From an uncultured Erysipelotrichaceae bacterium (lineage in GTDB: Bacteria; Bacillota_I; Bacilli_A; RFN20; CAG-826), in the NCBI GenBank assembly GCA_947166565.1, contig CAMVEL010000021.1:1-33731 (forward strand): a stretch of 33,731 nt of DNA, given 5' to 3'. The first letter of the stretch is position 1. Each line of letters starts with the position of its first letter. A program made the position numbers and the translations under genes. Below are positions 7,407 to 17,192 of the stretch, piece after piece. The notes under the pieces are model-generated. The model saw nothing but the letters and a program-made list of their open reading frames with translations, searched no databases and was not told the origin of the DNA.

Positions 7407-10400
7407 ATGAAGCGCATTAGGAAAGCGAGCAAATGGATATTCTTGGGGGCAAGCGCGTTAGTGCTTGCTTCTCTTATTGTTGGCACCAAAATCGAATCCG
7501 ATTATGACCCGATCATCGCGGGCGCCTTAAATTCCTATGCATCGGAAGATACGGTATCCTCTTCCTCTACCAAAGAGCAAAAGGCAAGCTTAGGGAGCGA
7601 GCTATGCACCCAAATCATTGAAGAAGGGGCGGTATTGCTGAAAAACGCCTCTCTTGATAATGGCACTAAATCGCTACCTTTAAACGCAAGGGAAAAGCGA
7701 GTCAATATCTTTGGCTATGGCGCCACAAATGAAGGATGGCTCCAATATGGCATTGGCAGTGGGTCCACTAAACCCCAAGAGCGAAAATCATATACCCTCC
7801 TCGATTCTTTCGACGCATCGCGCTATTCCTATAACAAAGACATCATCTCTGCATATTCGAGCTTAAATTGGGTAAAACGCGCGGAAGGCAAAAGGGAAGA
7901 CACCAAAAAGTCTTATGTCTATAACCTGCGCGAGGCTTCTAGAAGTTGGTATGAAAGCCAGCCTGAATTATTGGAGAACGCTAGGAGCTATAGCGATACC
8001 GCAATATTCGTGATCTCGCGCATTTCGGGCGAGAACACTCGTACCGATAGCGTCGCAAAAGAATCCGTCCCTGCCGAGCAATACCTATTGACCAATGGAT
8101 CGGAGACGAAAGAAGTCATAACCGATAAGACATATTTGGAGACGACCTATGTCGAAGAAGGCGTCATCGATATGCTTGCGGAGAATTTCAAGAACGTCAT
8201 TGTCTTGATCAATTCCACCAACGCAATGTTCTTGCCTTCCATCGCGGATGCGGATGAGCGGGTGAAATCGATTTTGTATTGTGGCGTCACCGGCGAAAGC
8301 GGCACGAAAGCCATCCCCGATTTGCTTTGGGGCAACGTTTCGCCTTCTGGCCACCTTGCAGACACTTTCCCGATGCATCCAATCGCTGACCCAGCGTTTG
8401 CGAATCGCAATGACTATGTCTCAGCTGTATTCCAAGAAGGGATCTATTTTGGCTACAAATGGTATGAGACGGCAGACGCCTCAAAATTCTGGGAATCCTC
8501 TTTCTCCAAGACGAATCTAGGGATATCCAAATACGAGGAAGCGGTGTTCCGTCCCTTCGGATATGGCTTGTCGTACACTTCTTTCTCTTGGGAGATCAAA
8601 TCCATTAAGACAGGCGAAAGCGAATACACGGGTGGTCCGATTTCCGAAAACGAAGAATTCGAAGTGATTGTAAAAGTCACCAACACGGGAGACAAAGCGG
8701 GCAAAGAAGTAGTGCAGCTTTATTACACCCCACCTTACGTAAGCGGAGGGATAGAAAAAGCGAGCGTCAACCTGCTTGATTTCGAAAAGACCATATCCTT
8801 AGAGCCAAATCAATCCATGGATTTGACATTATCCTTCTCCGCCTACGATATGGCCTCATTCGATAGCTACGATGCAAACCATAATGGCTTTGCTGGATAC
8901 GAATTAGAGGGGGGCTTGTATGCGTTAACGCTAAGAAGCGACGCCCATACCATCAAAGATGAATTGTCTTTCGATATCGAAGTTGCTTCTACGGGGATCC
9001 AGTTCAATAATGACCCCATAACCCATCATAAGGTCGAGCCCCTTTTCAGCGGTCCTAATGCTTACGCTGGGCTAAGCATCGATGGCCAAGGTTTTTTAGG
9101 CAACAATGGATCTGGCATCACTTATCTATCTAGAAATAATTTCGCATCGACCTATCCGCTATCGAAAGCCGATGGAACCATAAAAGCCAATCTCGACAAA
9201 GCGAACTCCGCTTTCGATTTCGATGCGACCTCTACCTATAATTTTGCCTCTATGCCAGCTAATGGCGTGGAGAAGAATCTTCGCCTCGTCATCAGAAGCG
9301 ACGGAAGCAATGCGACCATGGCCGATTTGAAGGGCGAAACATCGGCTTCCCTCAAATTGAACGAACCCCTTATCAAAAAACTAAGCGATTTCTCTGCCTC
9401 GGAGTGGGAGGACTTGCTTTCGGAGATGAGCCTAAACGACTACATCGAGCTCATCTGCTTTGCTGGTTTCAAAACCTCAGGAATCGCTTCTATCGGCAAA
9501 CCTCAAACACGCGATATCGATGGTCCTGCTGGGTTCAATGGGGTCTATTCCATCGTCCCGGCCGTCGATCCAAAATGGACCGCATTCCCTAGCCAATCTA
9601 TCTTAGCCTGCTCTTTCTCTAAGCGCCTTGCCTATAATCTTGGCTGTTTGCTAGGCATGGAAGCCCAATCGGAAATCACCCCCTGCAATGGCATCTACGG
9701 TCCAGGCGCCAATTTGCACCGCTCGCCATTTGGAAGTCGGAATTATGAATATTATTCCGAGGACCGTTACCTAAGCGGGATCCTAGCAAGCAATGAGATC
9801 AGAGGTGCCAAAACCAATGGCCTATATATGTTCATGAAGCACTTCATCGCCGACGAGCAAGGGTATAACCCTCGCGGAACCTACACCTGGATGAGCGAGC
9901 AAGTCCTGCGTGAAGAATATTGCCGTCCGTTTGAGATCGCCGTGAAGCAAGGCGAAGCCAACGCGATCATGACTTCCTTCAATTGCCTTGGCAACATCTA
10001 TGTTGGCCATAATAAAGCATTGTGCACCACATTGCTTCGCGAGGAATGGGGATTCCAAGGCATGGTCCTTACCGATTATTATGTCGCCTCCGATTCAAGC
10101 AAAGACGGCACCATGCGCGCGCCAAAGTGCATCGCAGCGGGCAATGACGCCATCTTGAATCCCAGCGCCACTTCCTATGGCTATAAGCCCAATACCAGTA
10201 ACGTCGCCTCGATGAATCTTGCTAGGGCGGCTGCCAAAAACATCATATTCACCTATGTCGATACCCATTATTACGCGTTGACCCATGAAGTGGAGGACGT
10301 CATTTACAATATCGATATCGAGATCAAAGCGGCTCAGCTCACTTCATCCATCCTCCCATCCTTCCTTTTGGGCTTGACTATCGCGCTGGGTGTAATACTT

Positions 10401-10970
10401 GCCGTAATTAACGCTTGGAACTTCCTCCGTCCCAAAGTCAAAGAGGATGGCGTCATGTATTTAACGCCGCAAGAAGAGGCCGTCCATAAGCAAATCAGAA
10501 TCTATTTGCCTCTAGGCTTAGTGGTTACGAGCCTAGTGCTCTCGTTAGTCGCTAGAGCAGCGGTGGAAAAATCGTTCTTCGCGAATTTCGCATCCGGCTT
10601 ATTTAGCGATATCGGCACGGCGTTTACGAAGTTTGGCTTCGGAATATTGATGAACGTCTTCGTTTATTTTGGCCTGATTGCCATCATCGCGACCGCGGTT
10701 CTATTCATCCTCAAGTTCATCAAGGACAAAAAGCTAGTGACCGTCATCGCCTTCTCGTCCTTATTGCTTTCGATCGTCGCGACTATCTCATTCGTAGGCG
10801 TGTTGCTATTCGCTTTGTCGAGCGGGGCATTCCTAAAGAACATCGCCGACGTCATATTCATGGCGGGCGTCGGCATAAGCGCCTTGCTCGCTTTCGGGTT
10901 ATCCCTAAGGAACGTGATTTCCTTATATATCGGCAAAAACATTAAGGAGGAAGCTTCTAATGAAGAATAA
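7407..10970 (+). CDS. Membrane-anchored glycoside hydrolase family 3 with permuted domain order
   Basis: 1187 residues. An N-terminal membrane segment (about 10-30) is followed by the GH3 alpha/beta sandwich domain (about 55-385, ending FRPFGYGLSYTSF). Next comes a fibronectin-III-like domain (about 395-520, VKVTNTGDKAGKEVVQLYY), then the TIM-barrel domain (about 665-950). The barrel carries DGPAGFN, NLHRSPFGSRNYEYYSED, KHFIAD and GMVLTDYY. Asp890 in LTDYY is at the nucleophile position of the usual SDW motif. Domain order is the reverse of classical GH3, as reported for some rumen beta-glucosidases. About five transmembrane helices end the protein (residues 975-1180), which is unusual. The likely role is removing beta-linked sugars outside the membrane; the substrate is unknown. 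No good ribosome site is visible, so translational coupling to the upstream gene is likely. Confidence 0.85.
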   Translation: MKRIRKASKWIFLGASALVLASLIVGTKIESDYDPIIAGALNSYASEDTVSSSSTKEQKASLGSELCTQIIEEGAVLLKNASLDNGTKSLPLNAREKRVNIFGYGATNEGWLQYGIGSGSTKPQERKSYTLLDSFDASRYSYNKDIISAYSSLNWVKRAEGKREDTKKSYVYNLREASRSWYESQPELLENARSYSDTAIFVISRISGENTRTDSVAKESVPAEQYLLTNGSETKEVITDKTYLETTYVEEGVIDMLAENFKNVIVLINSTNAMFLPSIADADERVKSILYCGVTGESGTKAIPDLLWGNVSPSGHLADTFPMHPIADPAFANRNDYVSAVFQEGIYFGYKWYETADASKFWESSFSKTNLGISKYEEAVFRPFGYGLSYTSFSWEIKSIKTGESEYTGGPISENEEFEVIVKVTNTGDKAGKEVVQLYYTPPYVSGGIEKASVNLLDFEKTISLEPNQSMDLTLSFSAYDMASFDSYDANHNGFAGYELEGGLYALTLRSDAHTIKDELSFDIEVASTGIQFNNDPITHHKVEPLFSGPNAYAGLSIDGQGFLGNNGSGITYLSRNNFASTYPLSKADGTIKANLDKANSAFDFDATSTYNFASMPANGVEKNLRLVIRSDGSNATMADLKGETSASLKLNEPLIKKLSDFSASEWEDLLSEMSLNDYIELICFAGFKTSGIASIGKPQTRDIDGPAGFNGVYSIVPAVDPKWTAFPSQSILACSFSKRLAYNLGCLLGMEAQSEITPCNGIYGPGANLHRSPFGSRNYEYYSEDRYLSGILASNEIRGAKTNGLYMFMKHFIADEQGYNPRGTYTWMSEQVLREEYCRPFEIAVKQGEANAIMTSFNCLGNIYVGHNKALCTTLLREEWGFQGMVLTDYYVASDSSKDGTMRAPKCIAAGNDAILNPSATSYGYKPNTSNVASMNLARAAAKNIIFTYVDTHYYALTHEVEDVIYNIDIEIKAAQLTSSILPSFLLGLTIALGVILAVINAWNFLRPKVKEDGVMYLTPQEEAVHKQIRIYLPLGLVVTSLVLSLVARAAVEKSFFANFASGLFSDIGTAFTKFGFGILMNVFVYFGLIAIIATAVLFILKFIKDKKLVTVIAFSSLLLSIVATISFVGVLLFALSSGAFLKNIADVIFMAGVGISALLAFGLSLRNVISLYIGKNIKEEASNEE

Positions 10971-13900
10971 CGTGAGAAAGATATTTGCTTTGATATCCTC
11001 GGCGTTTCTTTTATCTAGCTGCGGGCCCGGAGAAGCTAGTAGCCAAGTTCCATCGGAGACTAGCGCACCTGCATCTATAATGGAGTCTTCGCCGATCGAG
11101 AATAGTTCGACTTCGGCTGCGTCCTCTTCCTCTCCCACCTCGGAATTCCCATCCACGTCCCCATCGGAATCCTCCTCGGAGCCCTCTTCGTCATACCCGT
11201 CTGAGACTTCGTCATCCCCAATGGAGTCTTCCTCCGAGCTCCCGCCGGAATCATCTTCGGAATCCTCTAGTTCTTCTTCAATCGATCCTAACGCTCCTCG
11301 CCCCATCAGCGATTTCACCCTTTCCTATGTGAAGGATGATCTTCTTGCTAGGACGGCTGCCTTTGATCTCCAAAAAGCGCTTGGTCCGCATCTTCCGATC
11401 GAAGAAGTGGAAGAGCTAGATGAAAACGCCTCCCGCATCTACCTTTCTAGCGAGCCTACCGCGGATTCCTATCAACTCTCTAGATATGGCGCGTCTTTGT
11501 TATTGAACGCCTCGAATATCGATGGCTTCGTCGCCTCTAGTCGCGTCCTCCTTGGAGACCTAGAGGGTGCTTCCTATATTGTGCAACCCTCCTTATATCA
11601 AACCCCCGTTGCAGGCCAAGTTGACCTAGAAGCGAAAGAAAAGCTATCCGTCATGACCTTCAATATCAGGGTAGGGGACGACACCCTAGGGAATGGGGAT
11701 ACCGGGACGATGGCTGCCCGCTCGCCCAGGATTGCGAATTGCATCAAAGCCTGGATGCCAGATACCGTCGGCATCCAAGAGGCAAGCGACTACCTCGTCG
11801 AAAGGCTGAAGAACTATCTGAACCCCCAATACGAGGTCATTGGCCAAGGCAGGGAATCCAATTGCTCCGGCGAGTCCAGCAGTATCCTATATAACCGCGA
11901 TGCGGTGACCCTATTGGAAGGGGGGACCAAATGGCTAAGTGATACTCCCGATGTCCCGGGGTCCCGCTTCGCCGATGCCGGCAACTACAACCGCATCTTC
12001 ACCTATGGCATCTTCAAGCGCCATAGCGATAGCCTCGTCTACATGCACATCAACACCCATCTTGACCTAACGGATCCCGCCAACAAAAAGGACGGACAAG
12101 TCATCGATGCATTCGCCTCGCCCTATAAGGGCAAGATGCCCATATTGCTCACGGGCGATTTCAATTGCACCGAGGAAGATGACCAGAAGGCCTATCGCTA
12201 CTTGACTCTTGAAGCAGGATACATGGATTCGATGTATGAGGCCGAGGACTGCTACCAATACCATACCTACCCGCAAGATGGCTATAAGCAAGGCGAGGTC
12301 GATCCCCAAGTCATCGATTTTTGCCTTAAGGCCAACTCAGGGTTGCTTTTCACCAAATACCATGTCGATACGTCTCCTTATCCTGGCGCGGAAGGGGAGA
12401 GAGCGCAGCTCACAAGTGACCATTACCCCATCTATCTAGAAGCCACCCCCTATGAGCCAATCGTGCCATTTAATTATGAAAAGCCTGCAAATCCAGCCTC
12501 AATCGACAATGGATTTGCCATGCATGACCATAATTTCAACTTGGTCCGCAACGAGTCTGGATATCGGAATTTCGCCACGGTGCTCGGCTATCAATCGGAG
12601 ACCAATGGAACCTATGTCGATGGACTATTCAACCGCACGCAGCATTTCTCCGTCGAACGCCTTGGCAAAGAGGGCGGATACCTGAGCTATCGCTTCGAAA
12701 GCGATGCCGAAGCCTTGGGCGACCTGAATCTCGTCATGGCCAACAATAACTATGTTTATGAAGGCACGTCCTCGCTAAGTGAGCTCATCACCATCACGCT
12801 TAACGATGAGCCAATCGACCTGGAGGGAGTGGGGCTTCCTTGCTTTGACGTGAGACAGAAATACGAATGGCAGAACCTCGTTCTCCGCGATCTTACTTTC
12901 CAAAAGGGCGAGAATATCCTAACCATCTCTTCCAAGGGTTCAGAGTGCCCTGACCAATTGTTGCTAGAGGCATTCTCTGACGCGAATCTAACTGGCGTCG
13001 ACTATACCGAAAGCGAGAACTTCAATTACATCAACCTCGGCAGCGAGCAAGTGACGCTTAACCAATTGAACCGCCTCTATCCGAATCAGCGTTCCGTCTC
13101 TAGCGAAACCGAAGATGGCGTTGACCTCACCATCACCCTTCTTAATGGCGAAGAGACCTGCCTTAAAGCCGGGGACGGCGTAAGCGACCTAGACGGGACG
13201 GTGGACTTTGCAAACTACCGCCATGTGACGATTGAAGGAAGCGGGGCGCTTACGATCGCCTATACGAGCCAGCAAGATGGGATCTTCGCGAACAATTTGA
13301 CCATCAAAGATGGGGCGACGGTGAATCTCACTGGATTCAATAACGCGAAAAAGTCCGGAATCAAGGTCTATGGGACATTGACCGTAGAAGGCGAGCTCAA
13401 TATCGCGACATTCGGCTATGGGATCGCCGTGACGAACGAAGGCGTCGAACGAGGCTATTCCCGCAATACGACTACCATCGCTTCGACGGGCAAAGTGAAT
13501 ATCTTCGATTGCGCGAATGGGATCTACGGGTGGGAGTATTCCTCGTTCTATCCGGTTTTGAATATCGAAGGCGAACTTGACATCGCAGTAAGCCAATATG
13601 GCATATACCTATGCCGAGGCGGCATCTATATCCGCGGCTATGCCGATGTGAGTATCTCCTCCGTCAAATCTTCCATCACGCGATTCTATAAGCTCTATGT
13701 CGGCGATGGCGAGGATGGACTGACGACGAATCACGCAAATCTCACCTGCGTCTGCTCCAACGATAACGTTATCTATTCCTATGATGGGAGCAAGACGACC
13801 CTCCAGATGTCGCTTGCGTTCAATACGCTTGGGAAAGTCTTGATCGAATCGACCGCGGGCAAGAAGAAATGCGGGATTCAATTCGCGACGAAAGGCAACG

Positions 13901-14127
13901 ACGGCGACCGCTTTCTCGTCCAATGCGCCGATATGACGATCAAGGGGTGCGCGGACGCCATGGGCTCTTGGCTTTCCGGCAAGAAGCAAACCGTGACCTA
14001 TTCGTATACGGGCAATTTCAATAAGCTCACCGTCGAGAATTGCAATTCGATCTATAATGCCTCGGGGAACTATGGCAACGCCAGCTTCTTCGGCGCCTTC
14101 ACCGCCAACACGGTCAATGTCATATAG
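10960..14127 (+). CDS. Lipoprotein with endonuclease/exonuclease/phosphatase, CBM-like and beta-helix-like domains
   Basis: 1055 residues. ATG 10960 overlaps the GH3 gene by 11 bp and has a strong AAGGAGG (10944-10950). A lipobox (LLSSC, Cys21) is followed by a long Ser/Pro/Glu linker to about residue 110. The EEP domain (about 225-500) keeps all key residues: N235 (TFNIR), E274 (GIQEA), H367 (NTHLD), D400/N402 (TGDFN), D487/H488 (SDHYPI). It is thus probably an active metal-dependent phosphodiesterase or phosphatase. The family covers nucleases, sphingomyelinases and inositol phosphatases, so the substrate is open. Residues about 517-677 form a beta-sandwich similar to modules in the 17189 protein. 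Residues about 688-1055 are the shared beta-helix-like module. Co-expression with two GH3 enzymes suggests attack on a phosphate-containing glycoconjugate. Confidence 0.8.
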   Translation: MKNNVRKIFALISSAFLLSSCGPGEASSQVPSETSAPASIMESSPIENSSTSAASSSSPTSEFPSTSPSESSSEPSSSYPSETSSSPMESSSELPPESSSESSSSSSIDPNAPRPISDFTLSYVKDDLLARTAAFDLQKALGPHLPIEEVEELDENASRIYLSSEPTADSYQLSRYGASLLLNASNIDGFVASSRVLLGDLEGASYIVQPSLYQTPVAGQVDLEAKEKLSVMTFNIRVGDDTLGNGDTGTMAARSPRIANCIKAWMPDTVGIQEASDYLVERLKNYLNPQYEVIGQGRESNCSGESSSILYNRDAVTLLEGGTKWLSDTPDVPGSRFADAGNYNRIFTYGIFKRHSDSLVYMHINTHLDLTDPANKKDGQVIDAFASPYKGKMPILLTGDFNCTEEDDQKAYRYLTLEAGYMDSMYEAEDCYQYHTYPQDGYKQGEVDPQVIDFCLKANSGLLFTKYHVDTSPYPGAEGERAQLTSDHYPIYLEATPYEPIVPFNYEKPANPASIDNGFAMHDHNFNLVRNESGYRNFATVLGYQSETNGTYVDGLFNRTQHFSVERLGKEGGYLSYRFESDAEALGDLNLVMANNNYVYEGTSSLSELITITLNDEPIDLEGVGLPCFDVRQKYEWQNLVLRDLTFQKGENILTISSKGSECPDQLLLEAFSDANLTGVDYTESENFNYINLGSEQVTLNQLNRLYPNQRSVSSETEDGVDLTITLLNGEETCLKAGDGVSDLDGTVDFANYRHVTIEGSGALTIAYTSQQDGIFANNLTIKDGATVNLTGFNNAKKSGIKVYGTLTVEGELNIATFGYGIAVTNEGVERGYSRNTTTIASTGKVNIFDCANGIYGWEYSSFYPVLNIEGELDIAVSQYGIYLCRGGIYIRGYADVSISSVKSSITRFYKLYVGDGEDGLTTNHANLTCVCSNDNVIYSYDGSKTTLQMSLAFNTLGKVLIESTAGKKKCGIQFATKGNDGDRFLVQCADMTIKGCADAMGSWLSGKKQTVTYSYTGNFNKLTVENCNSIYNASGNYGNASFFGAFTANTVNVI

Positions 14128-14138
14128 AGGGATCAGCA

Positions 14139-17100
14139 ATGTATTTCAGCAAGAAAAGAATCATCGCGATGGCCATATCGCTTCCCTTCATGGTCGCTTC
14201 CGTCATCGGAATCTCCATCGGGCATCAAGAACTCTATGTTCGCGAAGGGACGATCACCTCATTCCTTTGCCCGCCGATCAAGATCGAAACGATCTCGGGA
14301 GCCGCTGCCGCGGAAGGCTTTGAGTTATCGAAGCAAATCGTCCAAGAAGGCAGCGTTTTGGTGAAAAACGATGCAGAAACCCTTCCTTTTGATAAATCCA
14401 ATAAGAATCTTGCCGTCTTCGGGCATGGCGCGGTCGATTGGATCATCGGGGGCTCAGGCTCAGGGCAAGTCATCAAAGAGAAAGGCATCGACAACATCCT
14501 TTTCCTCGACGCCTTAGACCATTATGGGGTTTCTTATTATTCCCCTCTCATCCAAGCTTACCGCGATTGGTATAGCCCTTTGGGGAACGTCGATTCCCTC
14601 AATCAATTCTATGAGGACTATTACCGCCTCTATGAGCCTAGGCTCAGCGATGCTTCGGTCTATTCGAATTCCCTGAAAAGCGAAGTCGAAGGCTTTTCCG
14701 ATACTGCCGTCGTCGTAATATCTAGAAGAGCCGGCGAAACCGAAGACCCCCCTAGGCACCAAAACAAAGTGAAGCCCGATGCGGTGGATAGCAGTCGCGA
14801 TTATCTACAGATCTCAACCGAAGAAGAGGAGCTCCTTACCTATGTCGGCTCGAAATTCGAGCACGTCTGCGTCATTATCAATTCCACCAATACGATGGAG
14901 CTTGGCTTCTTGGACACGATCCCTGGGCTAGACGCATGCTTGATCGTCGGGGCGACGGGAACTCGCGGGGCCGAGGAAATCCCATATCTTCTTTATGGCG
15001 ACCATTGCCCATCAGGCAGGACCGTGGATACCTATCCCTATGACTTTGCCTATAACGTCAATTATGGCTATTCGGGATTGGAGAATATCCATCACTTCAC
15101 GGGCGCGAATCACCTTTATCCTAGCCCCTCTAGCCCCTCGAAGCCCAAGAAAGACCGCAACGCCGGCGTCCCAACGACCCAATCCCCATCCTACGTCGAT
15201 TACGCGGAAGGGATTTATGTCGGCTACAAATGGTTCGAGACCGCCGATGCGGAAGGCTATTGGGACAAAGCCCCTTATCAAGGCTATGACAAGGTCGTCC
15301 AATTCCCGTTCGGATACGGCTTATCCTACACTTCGTTCGATTGGGAAGTCACTGAGGTGAGTCCCGCTTTGGGAAGCCCCATCACCAATATGGACGAAAT
15401 CTCCATCAAGGTGATGGTGAAAAATACCGGAGAGGTCGCCGGGAAAGACGTGATCGAAGCCTATGTGACCCCGCCTTATGTCGAAAATGGCATCGAAAAA
15501 TCATCGGTGAACTTAGTCGCCATCGCCAAAACCCCTCTTATCAAGCCCGGGGAAGAAAGCGAAGTCGAACTCAAGATCCCCGTCAAGGATTTTGAATCCT
15601 ATGATTGCTATGACAAAAATGGCAATGGACATGCGGGATACGAGCTTGAGCAAGGCGACTATGAAGTAACGTTACGCCAGGACGCCCACCGCGTGAAAAA
15701 GGTCAAAATGAATGGCGAAGATGAAACCGACGCCCGCTTATCGTATTCCGTTGCTTCCACGATCAATATCGATAATGACGAAGTGACGGGAAATAAGGTG
15801 GAGAATCGCTTTACTGGCGCTAATGCAGAAGGCGGCATCTCCATCGATGGCAGCGATTCAGGCGCCAATATCCCTTATATCAGCCGCGCCTCGTTCCCCG
15901 CATTATCGAGCTTTGTTGCCCCTAGCGATAGGCCATTAGGCGGGAACCTAGAAGCGTGGAACATCTATTCGCCTAGCCAAGCCCAAGAATGGGACAATAA
16001 AGTGGGAAAGGATTTCCTAGGGAGAGACATTCCTTCTTCTGGCCCCACCTGGGGCGCGAATACCGGCGCTTATCCTTTGTTTGCTAGCGGCGGCAAAATC
16101 ACCGAATTAGGGTATGAACTTGGAACGGATTACGCTAACCCAAGCTGGGATAAGGTCCTAGACTCCGTCCCGATGAATCAAGCCGTGGCGCTGATGAATA
16201 GCGGCGCTTTTGGCTCAGCGGTCCTAGACGCGGTGAAAAAGCCGGTCTCCGTCGATCACGATGGACCTTCGCAGATCTGCTCGTTCAATGCAGGCGACGA
16301 TCCCGGCACGGGCTTCCCCTGCGCAAGCGTCCTCACCCAGACTTTCTCGCCGATCCTCGCCTATCAATTCGGCATCAATTACGGCAAAGAGATGTCCGCG
16401 AAAGGCCAAGATGGCGCCTATGCATTTGGCTGCAATATCCATCGTTCGCCATTCCAGGGACGCAATTACGAATATATGTCAGAAGATGGTAGCTTAACCG
16501 CGATCATCCTCTCTAACGTCATCCGCGGGCTCAAAAACACCGGGAAATATTCCTTCTTGAAGCATCTTGTCGTCGCCGAAAGCGAATACGAACGCGAATC
16601 GATGTACACCTTCTTGACCGAGCAGGCATTGCGCGAAATCTATCTGAAACCCTTCCAAAAGGTCATCCAAGACGCAGGATGCGTTGGCATCATGTCCTCT
16701 TACAACAGGATCGGCGGCATTTGGACGGGCGGCAGCGAGCACCTGATCGAGGGGATCGTCCGTTATGAATGGGGATTCCATGGGGCCATCGTCACCGACT
16801 ATGCCGATAATCCCCAATTCATGAATGGCGCCCAATCTGGCAGAGCCGGCGGAAACCTCGGCTTAGAGACCAGCTTCAATAAGGTAAGCGGCTTCGCTAA
16901 TCCTGATACCTCCTCTTCGCCGCGTCTCCAATGGAGGGTCCGCGAAGCCACGAAGCAAACGTTATTCATGATTTTGTCTTGCCGTTACCAAAATCGCGTC
17001 TATAACCAATCTAGCGACGCGGGAGGCCAAGTCGTATCCTATTCCTCGCTTGCCTCTTGGGAGTGGTGGAAACCCGTCCTCACCTCGGTTGAGGTGATGC

Positions 17101-17192
17101 TAGGGGTGGGGATCGCCATCGGGCTATATTTCATCTTCAAACCCTGGAAAGGGAAAGACCCTTTGAAGAAAAACGGGGGTGACGAACAATGA
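14139..17192 (+). CDS. Second membrane-anchored glycoside hydrolase family 3 with permuted domain order
   Basis: 1017 residues. ATG 14139 follows AGAGGGA (14126-14132). An N-terminal membrane segment (about 8-28) precedes the alpha/beta sandwich (about 60-400, FPFGYGLSYTSFDWEV). A fibronectin-III-like domain (about 410-535) and then the TIM barrel (about 670-950) follow. The barrel has VDHDGPSQ, NIHRSPFQGRNYEYMSEDG, KHLVVAESEYERES and GAIVTDYADN. Asp887 is the predicted nucleophile. One C-terminal transmembrane helix (about 977-1000) and a basic tail follow, in place of the five helices of the first GH3. A Pro/Ser/Lys-rich insertion (about 325-350) lies in the sandwich domain. The two enzymes are diverged paralogues, perhaps acting on different linkages or on successive sugars of one substrate. 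Confidence 0.85.
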   Translation: MYFSKKRIIAMAISLPFMVASVIGISIGHQELYVREGTITSFLCPPIKIETISGAAAAEGFELSKQIVQEGSVLVKNDAETLPFDKSNKNLAVFGHGAVDWIIGGSGSGQVIKEKGIDNILFLDALDHYGVSYYSPLIQAYRDWYSPLGNVDSLNQFYEDYYRLYEPRLSDASVYSNSLKSEVEGFSDTAVVVISRRAGETEDPPRHQNKVKPDAVDSSRDYLQISTEEEELLTYVGSKFEHVCVIINSTNTMELGFLDTIPGLDACLIVGATGTRGAEEIPYLLYGDHCPSGRTVDTYPYDFAYNVNYGYSGLENIHHFTGANHLYPSPSSPSKPKKDRNAGVPTTQSPSYVDYAEGIYVGYKWFETADAEGYWDKAPYQGYDKVVQFPFGYGLSYTSFDWEVTEVSPALGSPITNMDEISIKVMVKNTGEVAGKDVIEAYVTPPYVENGIEKSSVNLVAIAKTPLIKPGEESEVELKIPVKDFESYDCYDKNGNGHAGYELEQGDYEVTLRQDAHRVKKVKMNGEDETDARLSYSVASTINIDNDEVTGNKVENRFTGANAEGGISIDGSDSGANIPYISRASFPALSSFVAPSDRPLGGNLEAWNIYSPSQAQEWDNKVGKDFLGRDIPSSGPTWGANTGAYPLFASGGKITELGYELGTDYANPSWDKVLDSVPMNQAVALMNSGAFGSAVLDAVKKPVSVDHDGPSQICSFNAGDDPGTGFPCASVLTQTFSPILAYQFGINYGKEMSAKGQDGAYAFGCNIHRSPFQGRNYEYMSEDGSLTAIILSNVIRGLKNTGKYSFLKHLVVAESEYERESMYTFLTEQALREIYLKPFQKVIQDAGCVGIMSSYNRIGGIWTGGSEHLIEGIVRYEWGFHGAIVTDYADNPQFMNGAQSGRAGGNLGLETSFNKVSGFANPDTSSSPRLQWRVREATKQTLFMILSCRYQNRVYNQSSDAGGQVVSYSSLASWEWWKPVLTSVEVMLGVGIAIGLYFIFKPWKGKDPLKKNGGDEQ

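Noticed and set aside
12209-12685. Two overlapping plus-strand frames inside the 10960 gene
   Set aside because: They are out of frame with an intact EEP domain whose catalytic residues are all in the long frame.
13189-14139. Long minus-strand open frames opposite the EEP/beta-helix gene (135 and 176 codons)
   Set aside because: They come from the high G/C third-position bias of the real gene. The plus-strand products have clear domains and ribosome sites; the minus frames have neither.
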